The notes beneath the pieces were generated by a model. It ran no database searches. It was not told where the DNA came from and saw only the letters and a program-made list of their open reading frames with translations. Shown here piece by piece: positions 40,990 through 50,321 of a stretch of DNA of 64,000 nt. The translations under genes were made by a program, and so were the position numbers. Numbering within the stretch: the stretch's first letter is position 1; every line of letters begins with the position of its first letter. Origin of the DNA: VFMC01 sp046331225 (lineage in GTDB: Bacteria; Actinomycetota; Acidimicrobiia; Acidimicrobiales; Ilumatobacteraceae); NCBI GenBank assembly GCA_046331225.1, contig JAXLRF010000011.1:62001-126000 (forward strand), given 5' to 3'.

Positions 40990-41985
40990 TCAGCTGGCGG
41001 TCATCGTGGCGAGCAGTTCGGCCGCGGCGTGCTCGATGCACCACATCGGCTCGGCCATCGCCCGCTCGATCCCGAAGCGCTGCACGAGCGACACGTAGGG
41101 CAGCCGGTCGGCGACGTCGGGATCCGCGTCGCCGACGACCGCGCCGATCGGTCGGTCGTAGCGCGCGCACACCGCCTGCACCCCACCGACCACTTTGCCC
41201 TCGAAGCTCTGCGCGTCCATGTGGCCCTCGCCGGTGACGACGAGGTCGGCCTCGGCGATCGCGTCGTACAGGTCGAGCTCGTCGGCCACCAGCTCGAAGC
41301 CGGGCACGAGCTTGCCGCCCACCGCGGCGAGCGCGCCGGCCAGCCCGCCGGCCGCGCCGGCGCCGGGCAGATCGCTCACGTCGACGCCGAACTCGTCGCG
41401 ATACATCTGCACGAGCCGTTCGAGCCGGCCGGTGAGCATCTTGACCTGCGCGGGCGATGCGCCCTTCTGGGGCCCGAACACGGGTGCTGCGTCGGTGAAG
41501 CGCGTGGTGACGTCGCAGGCGACGAGCAGCTGCACCCCGCGCAGGCGGTGCGGTGCGTGGATGGCCCGGATCGCGCCGAGCCCGCCGTCGGTGGTGGCCG
41601 ACCCGCCGAGGCACACGATGATCTTCTTCGCGCCGGCGTCGAGCGCCTGATCGATCAGCTCGCCCGTGCCGACGGTCGACGCCGCCATCGCGTCGTTGCG
41701 TTCGCGGCCGCCCACCAGTGCGAGACCCGATGCCCGCGCCATCTCGATCACCGCCGTGTTGCGATGCAGGCGCCAGCCGGCCTGCACCGGATCGCCGAGC
41801 GGGCCGGTCACGGTCGAGGTGCGGTTGGCACCGCCGAGCGCCTCGAGCGTGCCGTCGCCTCCGTCGGCGACGGGCAGTTCGACACAGTCGTGCCCGAGCT
41901 CCCAGCACGCGTGCCCGATCGCGGCGGCCACCTGCGCGGCGGTGACCGAACCCTTGTACTTGTCGACGGCGGCCACCACGCGCAT
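40990..41985 (-). CDS. Glycerate kinase
   Basis: 331 residues of the GlxK/GarK family, which phosphorylates D-glycerate with ATP. Visible motifs are the N-terminal Asp-Lys-Tyr-Lys-Gly-Ser, Pro-Val-Ala-Asp-Gly-Gly-Asp-Gly-Thr near 39, Gly-Gly-Ser-Ala-Thr-Thr-Asp-Gly-Gly near 127, Phe-Gly-Pro-Gln-Lys-Gly-Ala and Gly-Ala-Gly-Ala-Ala-Gly-Gly-Leu near 210. The ATG is 6 bases after TAAGAT (minus strand, 41992-41997). It is divergent from the amidase gene. Confidence 0.92.
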   Translation of the reverse strand: MRVVAAVDKYKGSVTAAQVAAAIGHACWELGHDCVELPVADGGDGTLEALGGANRTSTVTGPLGDPVQAGWRLHRNTAVIEMARASGLALVGGRERNDAMAASTVGTGELIDQALDAGAKKIIVCLGGSATTDGGLGAIRAIHAPHRLRGVQLLVACDVTTRFTDAAPVFGPQKGASPAQVKMLTGRLERLVQMYRDEFGVDVSDLPGAGAAGGLAGALAAVGGKLVPGFELVADELDLYDAIAEADLVVTGEGHMDAQSFEGKVVGGVQAVCARYDRPIGAVVGDADPDVADRLPYVSLVQRFGIERAMAEPMWCIEHAAAELLATMTAS

Positions 41986-41991
41986 CCCCGG

Positions 41992-42022
41992 ATCTTACGG
42001 GGGTGTCCGTCGGGCCTACCGT
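41992..42022. promoter_or_regulatory. Divergent leaderless promoters (glycerate kinase / amidase)
   Basis: TAAGAT on the minus strand (41992-41997), 6 bases before the kinase ATG, and TACCGT on the plus strand (42017-42022), 7 bases before GTG 42030. Confidence 0.55.
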
Positions 42023-42029
42023 GTGGCCC

Positions 42030-43484
42030 GTGACCACGATCGATCCCGCCGAGCTCGCCGCCCTCGACGCCTGCGCGCAGGCCGAGCTCGTCCGCACCGG
42101 GCAGGTGGCTCCCACGGCCCTCGTCGACGCGGCGATCGCCGCGGCCGAGTCGACCAACCCGGCGATCAACGCGATCATCCATCCGCGCTACGAAGCAGCC
42201 CGCGCCGAGGCGCCCGCGGCCACCGGCCCACTGGCCGGCGTGCCGATCGTGGTGAAGGACCTCGGGTGTGCGATCGGTGGCGAGCCGCACCACCAGGGGG
42301 TGCGCGCACTCAAGGCGATCGGCTTCCGCGCACCGTACGACTCGGCGATGTATCGCCGCCTGCGCGCCGGTGGGCTCGTCGCCATCGGGCGCACCAACAC
42401 GCCGGAGTGGGGATCGACGATCACCACCGAGCCGCTGGCGTACGGGCCGACGCGCAACCCGTGGAACCTCGATCACTCGACCGGTGGTTCGTCGGGCGGC
42501 TCGGCGGCTGCGGTGGCTGCGGGCATCGTCGCGGTCGGTCACGCGAACGACGGGGGCGGCTCGATCCGCATCCCGGCGTCGGAGTGCGGCCTGGTGGGGC
42601 TCAAGCCGTCGCGCGGTCGCGTGTCGATGGCACCCGACGTGGGAGAGAGCTGGATGGGCTCGACCATCGACGGCGTGGTGACGCGTACGGTGCGCGACAC
42701 CGCCGCAGTGCTCGACCTGATGTCCGGGTACGAGGCGGGTGATCCGTACACGGCACCGCCGTTCGTCCGGCCGCTCGCCGACGAGGTCGGCGCCGACCCC
42801 GGCCACCTGCGCATCGGGGTGCTCGACCATCCGCCGCTCGGTGCGGCCGGGCACGCCGAGTGCACGCAGGCCGCTCGCGACGCCGGTGCGTTGCTCGAAC
42901 GGCTCGGCCACCACGTCGACGACTCGTGGCCGTCGGCGATCGGTGACGCCGGCTTCGCCGACCACTTCCGCACCATCGTGGCCACGTGGACCGCGAACGA
43001 CGTCGCCACGCTCGCGCAGACGATCGGGCGCGAACCGGGCGCCGACGACGTCGAACCCGACAACCTCGCGCTCGCGCACCTGGGCCGTCAGGTCACGGGT
43101 CAGCAGTACGTGGCCGCGATGTTGCAGGTGCACCAGTGGTGCCGTCGCGTGCTGTCGTGGTGGCACCCGGCCGACGGGTCACCCGGCTACGACCTGCTCG
43201 TCACGCCCACGATCGCCGTGCCCCCGCCGCGCATCGGCTATCTGTCCGAGCCCGGTCACGGGTACCGCATCTTCGAGCTGCTGCAGTACACGGCGCAGTT
43301 CAACGTCACGGGTCAGCCGGCGATCAGCCTGCCGCTGCACTGGAGCACGGACGGGTTGCCGGTCGGTGTGCAGCTGGTCGCGGCGTACGGGCGCGAAGAC
43401 CTGCTCGTGCGCGTGGCCGCGCAGCTCGAGCAGGCCGCCCCGTGGATCGATCGGGTGCCGCCGTCGGGTGTCCGCCGCAGTTGA
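42030..43484 (+). CDS. Amidase-signature amidase
   Basis: 484 residues. The catalytic Lys is in Val-Val-Lys-Asp-Leu-Gly near residue 75; the Gly/Ser-rich signature (Gly-Gly-Ser-Ser-Gly-Gly-Ser-Ala-Ala-Ala-Val-Ala, ~153) supplies the cis-Ser and the nucleophile Ser is in Gly-Gly-Gly-Ser-Ile-Arg-Ile-Pro-Ala-Ser (~177). It hydrolyses an amide bond; without GatB/C genes nearby a role in tRNA charging is unlikely. TACCGT 7 bases before GTG 42030 sets the start. Confidence 0.9.
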   Translation: MTTIDPAELAALDACAQAELVRTGQVAPTALVDAAIAAAESTNPAINAIIHPRYEAARAEAPAATGPLAGVPIVVKDLGCAIGGEPHHQGVRALKAIGFRAPYDSAMYRRLRAGGLVAIGRTNTPEWGSTITTEPLAYGPTRNPWNLDHSTGGSSGGSAAAVAAGIVAVGHANDGGGSIRIPASECGLVGLKPSRGRVSMAPDVGESWMGSTIDGVVTRTVRDTAAVLDLMSGYEAGDPYTAPPFVRPLADEVGADPGHLRIGVLDHPPLGAAGHAECTQAARDAGALLERLGHHVDDSWPSAIGDAGFADHFRTIVATWTANDVATLAQTIGREPGADDVEPDNLALAHLGRQVTGQQYVAAMLQVHQWCRRVLSWWHPADGSPGYDLLVTPTIAVPPPRIGYLSEPGHGYRIFELLQYTAQFNVTGQPAISLPLHWSTDGLPVGVQLVAAYGREDLLVRVAAQLEQAAPWIDRVPPSGVRRS

Positions 43485-43501
43485 AATCTCGACCGGTTCG
43501 G

Positions 43502-43507
43502 TAGTCT
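43502..43507 (+). promoter_or_regulatory. -10 box of the MoaD-like gene
   Basis: TAGTCT with 7 bases to ATG 43515; TTGAAA at 43481-43486 is a possible -35 with a short (15-base) spacer. Confidence 0.5.
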
Positions 43508-43514
43508 TTCGCTC

Positions 43515-43790
43515 ATGGCCGTGACCGTTCGCATCCCCACCACCATGCGCCCCATCTCGGGCGGCAACTCCACCGTGTCGGTCGAGGGCGCCACGCTCGG
43601 CGAGGTGCTCGCCAACCTCGAGGCCGCGCACCCGGGTTTCCACGAGCGCCTGTTCGACGACAACGGCGGGCTGCGCAAGTTCGTCAACGTGTTCGTCGCC
43701 GACGACGACGTGCGCTACCTCGACGGCCTCGACACCAAGGTGCCCGCCGGCGAGACGGTGAGCATCATCCCGGCGGTCGCGGGCGGCTGA
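43515..43790 (+). CDS. MoaD/ThiS-like sulfur carrier protein
   Basis: 91 residues with the ubiquitin-like MoaD fold and the C-terminal Gly-Gly that accepts sulfur as a thiocarboxylate. The block Val-Asn-Val-Phe-Val-Ala-Asp-Asp-Asp-Val-Arg near residue 57 and the closing Val-Ser-Ile-Ile-Pro-Ala-Val-Ala-Gly-Gly resemble MoaD-family proteins such as CysO of mycobacteria. No molybdopterin or cysteine biosynthesis gene is adjacent, so the partner is open. Confidence 0.85.
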   Translation: MAVTVRIPTTMRPISGGNSTVSVEGATLGEVLANLEAAHPGFHERLFDDNGGLRKFVNVFVADDDVRYLDGLDTKVPAGETVSIIPAVAGG

Positions 43791-43857
43791 GCCCGCAGAT
43801 CAGGCACGTCCTGGTCGCGCATCGTCTCGGGATCCGAGAGGATCCGCAACCAGACGT

Positions 43858-46317
43858 TCACTCCGTCGGCGGAGGCGGGGGCGGCAGTGGTGAGGGCTCG
43901 GTCGAGCCACCCGCGTCCTGCTGGATGTCGGTCGGGAGCACGCCGGCCGGCAGGGGCAGCGACGGCGGCACCGGCGGCTGACCGTTGAAGCCGACGGCCT
44001 GACCCTGGTGCGCGGCGAGCGCACGTGCGTGGTACGCCTCGAGCGCCTCGCGTGTGGCGGGCTCGTGGTACCAGGTGCCGTCGAGGCGCACGCCCGGCTG
44101 TCCCCGGTAGATCGCATCGATGTCGTCGCCGAGGATCGTGGCGTGCGTGACGAGCGCATGGGCGATGGCGAGCACGAACCAGCGGTTGTCCTGGATGACG
44201 GACTGCGCGAAGGCGTACCGCTCCTGCAGCTTGTCCTCCACGCGCTGGTCGAGCTTGTTGGCGCTGTTCATGCCGTGACCCTGCGGCTCGGGTGGTGACG
44301 AGAGCGTGTCGCCCATCGCGGCCCGCCGGATCATCCGCTCGGCGAGCGCTGTGGCAGCGCGCAGGTCGCCGCCGACGCCGAAGCTGTTGTCGCCGCCGAA
44401 GAACTCGCGCTCGGTGGGCAGCGACACGATCGAGCACACCAGGTCGGTCTCGGCGTCGGTCTTCCAGTCGAACTTGCGGTCCTCGCGCGGGATCCACGAC
44501 ACGAAGCCGCCGACCGGTCCGCGCTGCTCGACGGTGGCGATGTCGATCATGTCGCGAGGTCGGAGCAGGTAGGTGCACACCGCGTGCCCGGCCTCGTGGA
44601 TCGCCGTCTCCCATCGCTCGAGCTCGGTGCTCGCGGTGCCGTCCGACAGGCCGTGCACCTTGAACGTGCGGGCCTCGAGCACGTCGCTGAAGGTGACGAA
44701 GTCGCGGCCGGCCCGGGTGGCGACGATGAGCGCCTCGTTCACCATGTCCTTGATCAGCGCGCCGCTGCCGCTCGGCGTGCGGATCGCGAGCTGCTCGATC
44801 TGCTCGCGCGACACCTGGTGGCGCACCTTGTCGAGGTAGCCCTCGAAGGTGCGGATGCGGCCGGCCAGGTTGGGGTAGCCGACGTGGTACTTGCGATCGA
44901 TGCGGCCGGGGCGCAGCAGCGCGGCGTCGAGCGACTCGGGCATGTTCGTGGCGAACATGACGAGCATCCGGTACTTGGGCGGCTGCTTGGGTTGGATGTT
45001 GAGGAACTGCCGGAGCCGGCGGCTGATCACGCCGCGCGGCTTCTTCAGACCCGACATCTCGGTGAGGATGCGCTGGAGCGAGCCGTCCATGCCGCCCATG
45101 CCGCGACCGCCGGGCATCATCAGGCGCCAGATGCCGCCGCGTCGAGCGACGGGCTCGTCGACGGGCGAGCGGTCGGCGAGCAGCTCCTCGGCGATGATCG
45201 CCTGCGCGTTGGGCGACAGGTGGTGCATGCCGTTGCAGCTGTTGAGGCCGAGCTGGTCGGCACGGGCGCGGATGAACTCGCCCGAGGTGACACCGCGGTT
45301 GCCGAGGGTGTCGGCCTCGTCGAAGAACGCGATCACGCCGCCGTAGCGGAGGGCGAGTTTGCGCAGCCGACGGAACAGCAGGAACACCTTCAGCACGCCG
45401 ATGCCGAAGAACATGTTGATGAACGCGCCGGGCTCGATGAACACGAACGGCTTGCCGGTCTCACCGGCGACGGCCTCGGCCATGAGCGTCTTGCCGGTGC
45501 CGGGCGGGCCGTACAGCAGGATGCCGCCGGGGACGTGACCGCCCTTGGCCTCGATGAGCTCGGGGTGGTCGAGGAACATCACGTTCTCCTGCACGCGAGC
45601 CAGCACCTTGTCCTGGCCGTACACGTCGGAGAACCGGGTCTTGATGTCCTGCGGCATGAACGTCTCGATGCCGCCGCGCGACAGGATGTAGAAGATCCCG
45701 ACGAACTGGAACATGCCGAACGCCAGGCCCATGAAGATCTGGAAGAAGAACGGCAGGCCCCGGTTGCCGAACGGCGCGTAGAGCAGCCGCTCGGGGGCCT
45801 CGGCCACCGCGGTGGTGAAGCTCACGCCCCACAGCCACGCGAACAGCGACACGAGGATCGTCAGCCAGATCGCCAGTCGCACCAGCCGGGCGAGGCGGAA
45901 CCGCAGCCACGGGTTGCGTCGCCCCCAGAAGCGCTCCCAGCCGCCCCAGATGCGCCGAGTCCAGAACCCGTGGTAGCGGGCCGAGCGCTCGCTGATCAGG
46001 TTGTGGATCTGGCGGAGCACCTCGGCCCCGGCGAGCCACAGCAGCACCTGCTTCGAGTCGAGCTGGTCGCGAGCGGCGTCGCCCCAGCCCATGATCGGGA
46101 TCTGGCTGTGCTTCAGGGCGATGAAGTAGCCGAGCACCACGCCGAGCAGGATCAGCACCTTCACCCGGTCGAAGAACATGAGCTTGCGGCGCGTGCGCGG
46201 CTCGCGCGAGTCGGGCACCGCCTCGTGGATGGTGGCCACCTCGGACGGCCGCTCGATCGCCGGCGGCGGACCGATCGGTCCGGGCGTCGGCAGCTGGGGC
46301 GGGTTCGGGTCGCTCAC
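43858..46317 (-). CDS. FtsH-like AAA-ATPase/zinc protease with a large insertion
   Basis: 819 residues from GTG 46317, overlapping the lipoprotein stop by three bases. The N-terminal third has about three hydrophobic segments. The AAA module has Walker A Gly-Pro-Pro-Gly-Thr-Gly-Lys-Thr (~276), Walker B Ile-Ala-Phe-Phe-Asp-Glu-Ala-Asp and the second region of homology with Arg-Pro-Gly-Arg-Ile-Asp-Arg. About 100 extra residues, including a Gly/Met-rich loop, lie between Walker B and that region. The protease domain has His-Glu-Ala-Gly-His (~585). A Pro-rich tail ends the protein. It is related to FtsH membrane proteases but unlike housekeeping FtsH in the insertion and tail. Confidence 0.85.
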   Translation of the reverse strand: MSDPNPPQLPTPGPIGPPPAIERPSEVATIHEAVPDSREPRTRRKLMFFDRVKVLILLGVVLGYFIALKHSQIPIMGWGDAARDQLDSKQVLLWLAGAEVLRQIHNLISERSARYHGFWTRRIWGGWERFWGRRNPWLRFRLARLVRLAIWLTILVSLFAWLWGVSFTTAVAEAPERLLYAPFGNRGLPFFFQIFMGLAFGMFQFVGIFYILSRGGIETFMPQDIKTRFSDVYGQDKVLARVQENVMFLDHPELIEAKGGHVPGGILLYGPPGTGKTLMAEAVAGETGKPFVFIEPGAFINMFFGIGVLKVFLLFRRLRKLALRYGGVIAFFDEADTLGNRGVTSGEFIRARADQLGLNSCNGMHHLSPNAQAIIAEELLADRSPVDEPVARRGGIWRLMMPGGRGMGGMDGSLQRILTEMSGLKKPRGVISRRLRQFLNIQPKQPPKYRMLVMFATNMPESLDAALLRPGRIDRKYHVGYPNLAGRIRTFEGYLDKVRHQVSREQIEQLAIRTPSGSGALIKDMVNEALIVATRAGRDFVTFSDVLEARTFKVHGLSDGTASTELERWETAIHEAGHAVCTYLLRPRDMIDIATVEQRGPVGGFVSWIPREDRKFDWKTDAETDLVCSIVSLPTEREFFGGDNSFGVGGDLRAATALAERMIRRAAMGDTLSSPPEPQGHGMNSANKLDQRVEDKLQERYAFAQSVIQDNRWFVLAIAHALVTHATILGDDIDAIYRGQPGVRLDGTWYHEPATREALEAYHARALAAHQGQAVGFNGQPPVPPSLPLPAGVLPTDIQQDAGGSTEPSPLPPPPPPTE

Positions 46318-46961
46318 AGATCGATCCTCCACGAATCGAGCACGTCGAAGATGTCGTCGTAGTACTGCTGGAAGCAGGCGCTGCTGCAGTACAGGTCGAA
46401 GAGGTACACGCGTTGGCGGGTGGGGTCGACGAACACCAGACGCGCCTGGGTGAGCCACGGGTCGTCGGCCGATTCACGATGGTTGAAGATCGCCACGGCG
46501 CCGCTGATGCCGTCGTCGGTGCGCAGCGGTTGGTCGAGCGACACCTCCCACAGGTCCTGGAACTCGGCGGGCGGCGACGTCGGGTCGAAGTCGAACCCGG
46601 ACGCCCGCACCGAGGCGATCGACACGGCCTCCGAGAGCGATGGGCTGACGGCCAGGATCCGGGCGAGCCCGACCGGCGTGTCGCCGGCCCGGTCGTCGAG
46701 ATGGGCCGGGTCGGCCTGCTCGGCGGCGTCGACCAGCCACACACGCACGGGCTGGGACTGCGAGGCGCCGGCTTCACGGCCCTCGTAGAACGCCTCGGTC
46801 TCGTCCACGACGTGCCAGTCGGCGGGCACCTTGAAGTACACGCCCTCGGCGCTGTCGTTCGGGTACTGGAACTCCGGTTCGCCGCACGCCGCCAGCAGCA
46901 GGCCGGCACAGAGGAGCGGAGCAGCGCGCGCGGGGCGGGGTCGGCGTCGGGGCGGCCTCAT
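46314..46961 (-). CDS. Lipoprotein coupled to the FtsH-like protease
   Basis: 215 residues (219 if the ATG at 46971-46973 is used). An Arg-rich N-terminus, hydrophobic helix and lipobox Leu-Ala-Ala-Cys-Gly (~residue 25) mark a lipoprotein. The mature part begins with a PsbP/LpqN-like segment (Tyr-Phe-Lys-Val-Pro-Ala-Asp-Trp-His-Val-Val). The stop overlaps the protease start, so the two are cotranslated and the lipoprotein may be an external adaptor of the protease. No exact family is assigned. Confidence 0.7.
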   Translation of the reverse strand: MRPPRRRPRPARAAPLLCAGLLLAACGEPEFQYPNDSAEGVYFKVPADWHVVDETEAFYEGREAGASQSQPVRVWLVDAAEQADPAHLDDRAGDTPVGLARILAVSPSLSEAVSIASVRASGFDFDPTSPPAEFQDLWEVSLDQPLRTDDGISGAVAIFNHRESADDPWLTQARLVFVDPTRQRVYLFDLYCSSACFQQYYDDIFDVLDSWRIDL

Positions 46962-47049
46962 GGCGGGCCACATCGTGCCAGATGACGCTCGACGACGCCC
47001 GGCCGAGCCGTGAACGCCTCGTGAAGCCCTGCGGGCGCCCGCGCCGGAT

Positions 47050-47093
47050 CTTGAGCACGAACGCGTCGCGAGTTGAGCGGGACTTGATCTTCG
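47050..47093 (+). repeat. Phased CTTGAYC-like repeats upstream of the mini glycosyltransferase
   Basis: CTTGAGC at 47050, GTTGAGC at 47072 and CTTGATC at 47083 are 22 and 11 bases apart, i.e. on the same face of the helix. The last copy sits in ACTTGATCTTCG, identical over 12 bases to the site at 51663. Confidence 0.55.
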
Positions 47094-47102
47094 ACCCGCA
47101 CC

Positions 47103-47450
47103 ATGCGGTCCATGAGCAAGGTCAGCTTCGTGGTCCTCACCCACAACGAGGAGGCGACGATCTCCCGCCGGCTGTGGGAGCTGCGTCACCAGCGGCTCGA
47201 GCGTGGCGAGGCCCGCTCGATCGAGATCGTCGTGATCGATGGTCACTCGACCGACCGCACCCTGCTGCTGGCCGTGCCCTTCGCCGACGCCCTCGCCGTC
47301 GCCGGTCCCGACCGGGCGGCCCAGGAGGACCTCGGGCGCCGCATCGCCACCGGCGCCGTGTGTGTGATCGTCGACGCCGACACCGACATCAACCCCTGGT
47401 TGGCCGACGAGGCAGCCGACCGGCACCTCCGCGAGCTCGTGGTCGCCTGA
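47103..47450 (+). CDS. Mini glycosyltransferase family 2-like protein
   Basis: 115 residues (112 from ATG 47112). The N-terminal half of a GT-A fold is clear: Val-Ser-Phe-Val-Val-Leu-Thr-His-Asn-Glu-Glu, Ile-Glu-Ile-Val-Val-Ile-Asp-Gly-His-Ser-Thr-Asp, and Val-Ile-Val-Asp-Ala-Asp-Thr-Asp near residue 93 as the DxD motif. It then ends, whereas family members continue for 100 or more residues to bind the acceptor. No downstream frame restores the rest. It is either a stand-alone half domain or a degraded gene. Phased repeats upstream suggest it is regulated. Confidence 0.6.
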   Translation: MRSMSKVSFVVLTHNEEATISRRLWELRHQRLERGEARSIEIVVIDGHSTDRTLLLAVPFADALAVAGPDRAAQEDLGRRIATGAVCVIVDADTDINPWLADEAADRHLRELVVA

Positions 47451-47514
47451 CCTCCCACTCAGGCCCAAGGACGGGACGCTCTCCACGCAACCGACCTCGA
47501 GCACGGAAAACGGC

Positions 47515-47546
47515 AACGGCCCCGGGTGCATCGCCCCGGGGCCGTT
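47515..47546. terminator. Terminator between the mini glycosyltransferase and groEL
   Basis: A perfect 12-bp stem (47515-47526 with 47535-47546) with an 8-base loop. On the minus strand it is followed by GCCGTTTTCC, a short T-run, making it an intrinsic terminator for groEL; it may also stop transcription from the other side. Confidence 0.8.
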
Positions 47547-47607
47547 CCGCGTGGTTCGTGAGATCGATGGCGGCGACCGGTCGAGACCGGCCGCCGTCAG
47601 CGATGGA

Positions 47608-49227
<1,620 letters not shown>

Positions 49228-49271
49228 TCGGGTTCCTCCGCGTTGAGGTGTTGAGGGTGTTCGGAACGGGT

Positions 49272-49288
49272 TCGCACTCTCGGTGCGA
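49272..49288 (-). promoter_or_regulatory. groEL leader hairpin
   Basis: TCGCAC and GTGCGA pair over a 5-base loop, between the predicted transcript start and the groEL ribosome-binding site. Confidence 0.4.
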
Positions 49289-49293
49289 GACTG

Positions 49294-49320
49294 CTAGCAC
49301 TCTAGACGTCTGACTGCTAA
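49294..49320. promoter_or_regulatory. CIRCE operator (HrcA site)
   Basis: On the minus strand TTAGCAGTC, nine bases, GAGTGCTAG: one mismatch per arm from the CIRCE consensus TTAGCACTC-N9-GAGTGCTAA. It covers the groEL -10 and spacer. Confidence 0.9.
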
Positions 49321-49327
49321 CGGGCAA
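49299..49327 (-). promoter_or_regulatory. groEL promoter
   Basis: TTGCCC (49322-49327) and TAGAGT (49299-49304) on the minus strand with a 17-base spacer; the CIRCE element overlaps both. Predicted start near 49292. Confidence 0.75.
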
Positions 49328-49361
49328 CCCGTCGGCGTTGCACGGACGACCGCCCGGCCGG

Positions 49362-49805
49362 TCAGAGCGCGCGTTCGAGCACCACCGTCGTCTGGGTCTC
49401 GAGTGCACCGAACTCCTCGCGGAACCGGCGCAGCAGCGCGTTCAGCCCCGCCGTGCCCTGGCAGGCGGCGTGCACCTGGAAGTCGGTGCGTCCGGTCACG
49501 TGGGCGAGCCAGGTGACCTCGTCGCAGGTGAGCGCACCGTCGCGGAACCGGGCGCTGTCCTCGTGCGGATCGAGGCGCACGTCGATCACGGCCTCGAGCG
49601 TGCGGCCGAGCCGGGCCTGGTCGACCTCGATCGTGAAGCGGCGGATCACGCCCGCACGGGTGAGGCGCCGGACGCGATCGGCGGCGGCGTTGGGTGACAG
49701 GCGGATGCGGCTGCCGAGCTCGCTCCATCCGATTCGGGCGTCCTGGCGCAGAATCCTGAGGATGTCACGGTCGATCCGGTCAAGGGCCACGATTTCGGAA
49801 GTCAT
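49362..49805 (-). CDS. Lrp/AsnC-family transcriptional regulator
   Basis: 147 residues. An N-terminal helix-turn-helix (Leu-Asp-Arg-Ile-Asp-Arg-Asp-Ile-Leu, Trp-Ser-Glu-Leu-Gly and Arg-Val-Arg-Arg-Leu) and a C-terminal RAM ligand-binding domain (Val-Thr-Gly-Arg-Thr-Asp-Phe-Gln-Val-His-Ala near residue 110) are complete. The ligand is expected to be an amino acid. The divergent gene of 131 residues at 49868 may be its target. Confidence 0.9.
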   Translation of the reverse strand: MTSEIVALDRIDRDILRILRQDARIGWSELGSRIRLSPNAAADRVRRLTRAGVIRRFTIEVDQARLGRTLEAVIDVRLDPHEDSARFRDGALTCDEVTWLAHVTGRTDFQVHAACQGTAGLNALLRRFREEFGALETQTTVVLERAL

Positions 49806-49867
49806 CTGACGGATTCTTGCACGAGATCCGCGGACGACGCACCCGAACGGGCGGTTCACTGATCGTC

Positions 49868-50263
49868 ATGACGACCGCGACGATCGCCCCCACCGCCGCC
49901 AGCCACCACGACCTCCTCCGCTCGATCACCGCACTGGTGCGCGAGGTCGGCGCGGCCGCCGCGCTCGACACCCTGCGCCGCGACCAGGTCGCGTTCCGGG
50001 TGGCCGGCGAGCCGCAGCAGCGTGCCGCGTTCCACGAGACGCTCGCCGTGTTCCACGTCTGGGCCGTCGACCGCCTGCTGCGGGCCGGCCTGAGCGACAC
50101 GGCCGTCCTGTGGCACCCGCTCACCGACGAGCGCTCGCCGCTCAGCTGGTGGGACCTCGGCACCCTGCGCAGCCCCGCCGCCCGCGAGCGGTTCGTCGCC
50201 TCGACCTCGGCGGCGTCGTGGGAGCCGGCCCCGGCGCTGCCCGAGCTGCTCGTCGCCGCCTGA
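49868..50263 (+). CDS. Hypothetical protein divergent from the Lrp regulator
   Basis: 131 residues, mostly helical, with an N-terminal Ala/Thr stretch, an Arg/Glu-rich middle and a Trp-rich segment (Leu-Ser-Trp-Trp-Asp-Leu-Gly). No signal peptide or known motif. It is followed by a weak stem-loop and faces the GAF kinase gene. The only functional hint is the divergent Lrp-type regulator 62 bases away. Confidence 0.55.
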   Translation: MTTATIAPTAASHHDLLRSITALVREVGAAAALDTLRRDQVAFRVAGEPQQRAAFHETLAVFHVWAVDRLLRAGLSDTAVLWHPLTDERSPLSWWDLGTLRSPAARERFVASTSAASWEPAPALPELLVAA

Positions 50264-50288
50264 CACCGCCCCGACAACGCCACGACGA

Positions 50289-50315
50289 CGCCCCGACGAC
50301 GCACCGACCGGGGCG
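50289..50315. terminator. Stem-loop between convergent genes
   Basis: CGCCCCG (50289-50295) and CGGGGCG (50309-50315) can pair over 13 bases. Its place between two converging stops suggests a terminator. Confidence 0.4.
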
Positions 50316-50321
50316 CTCGGG

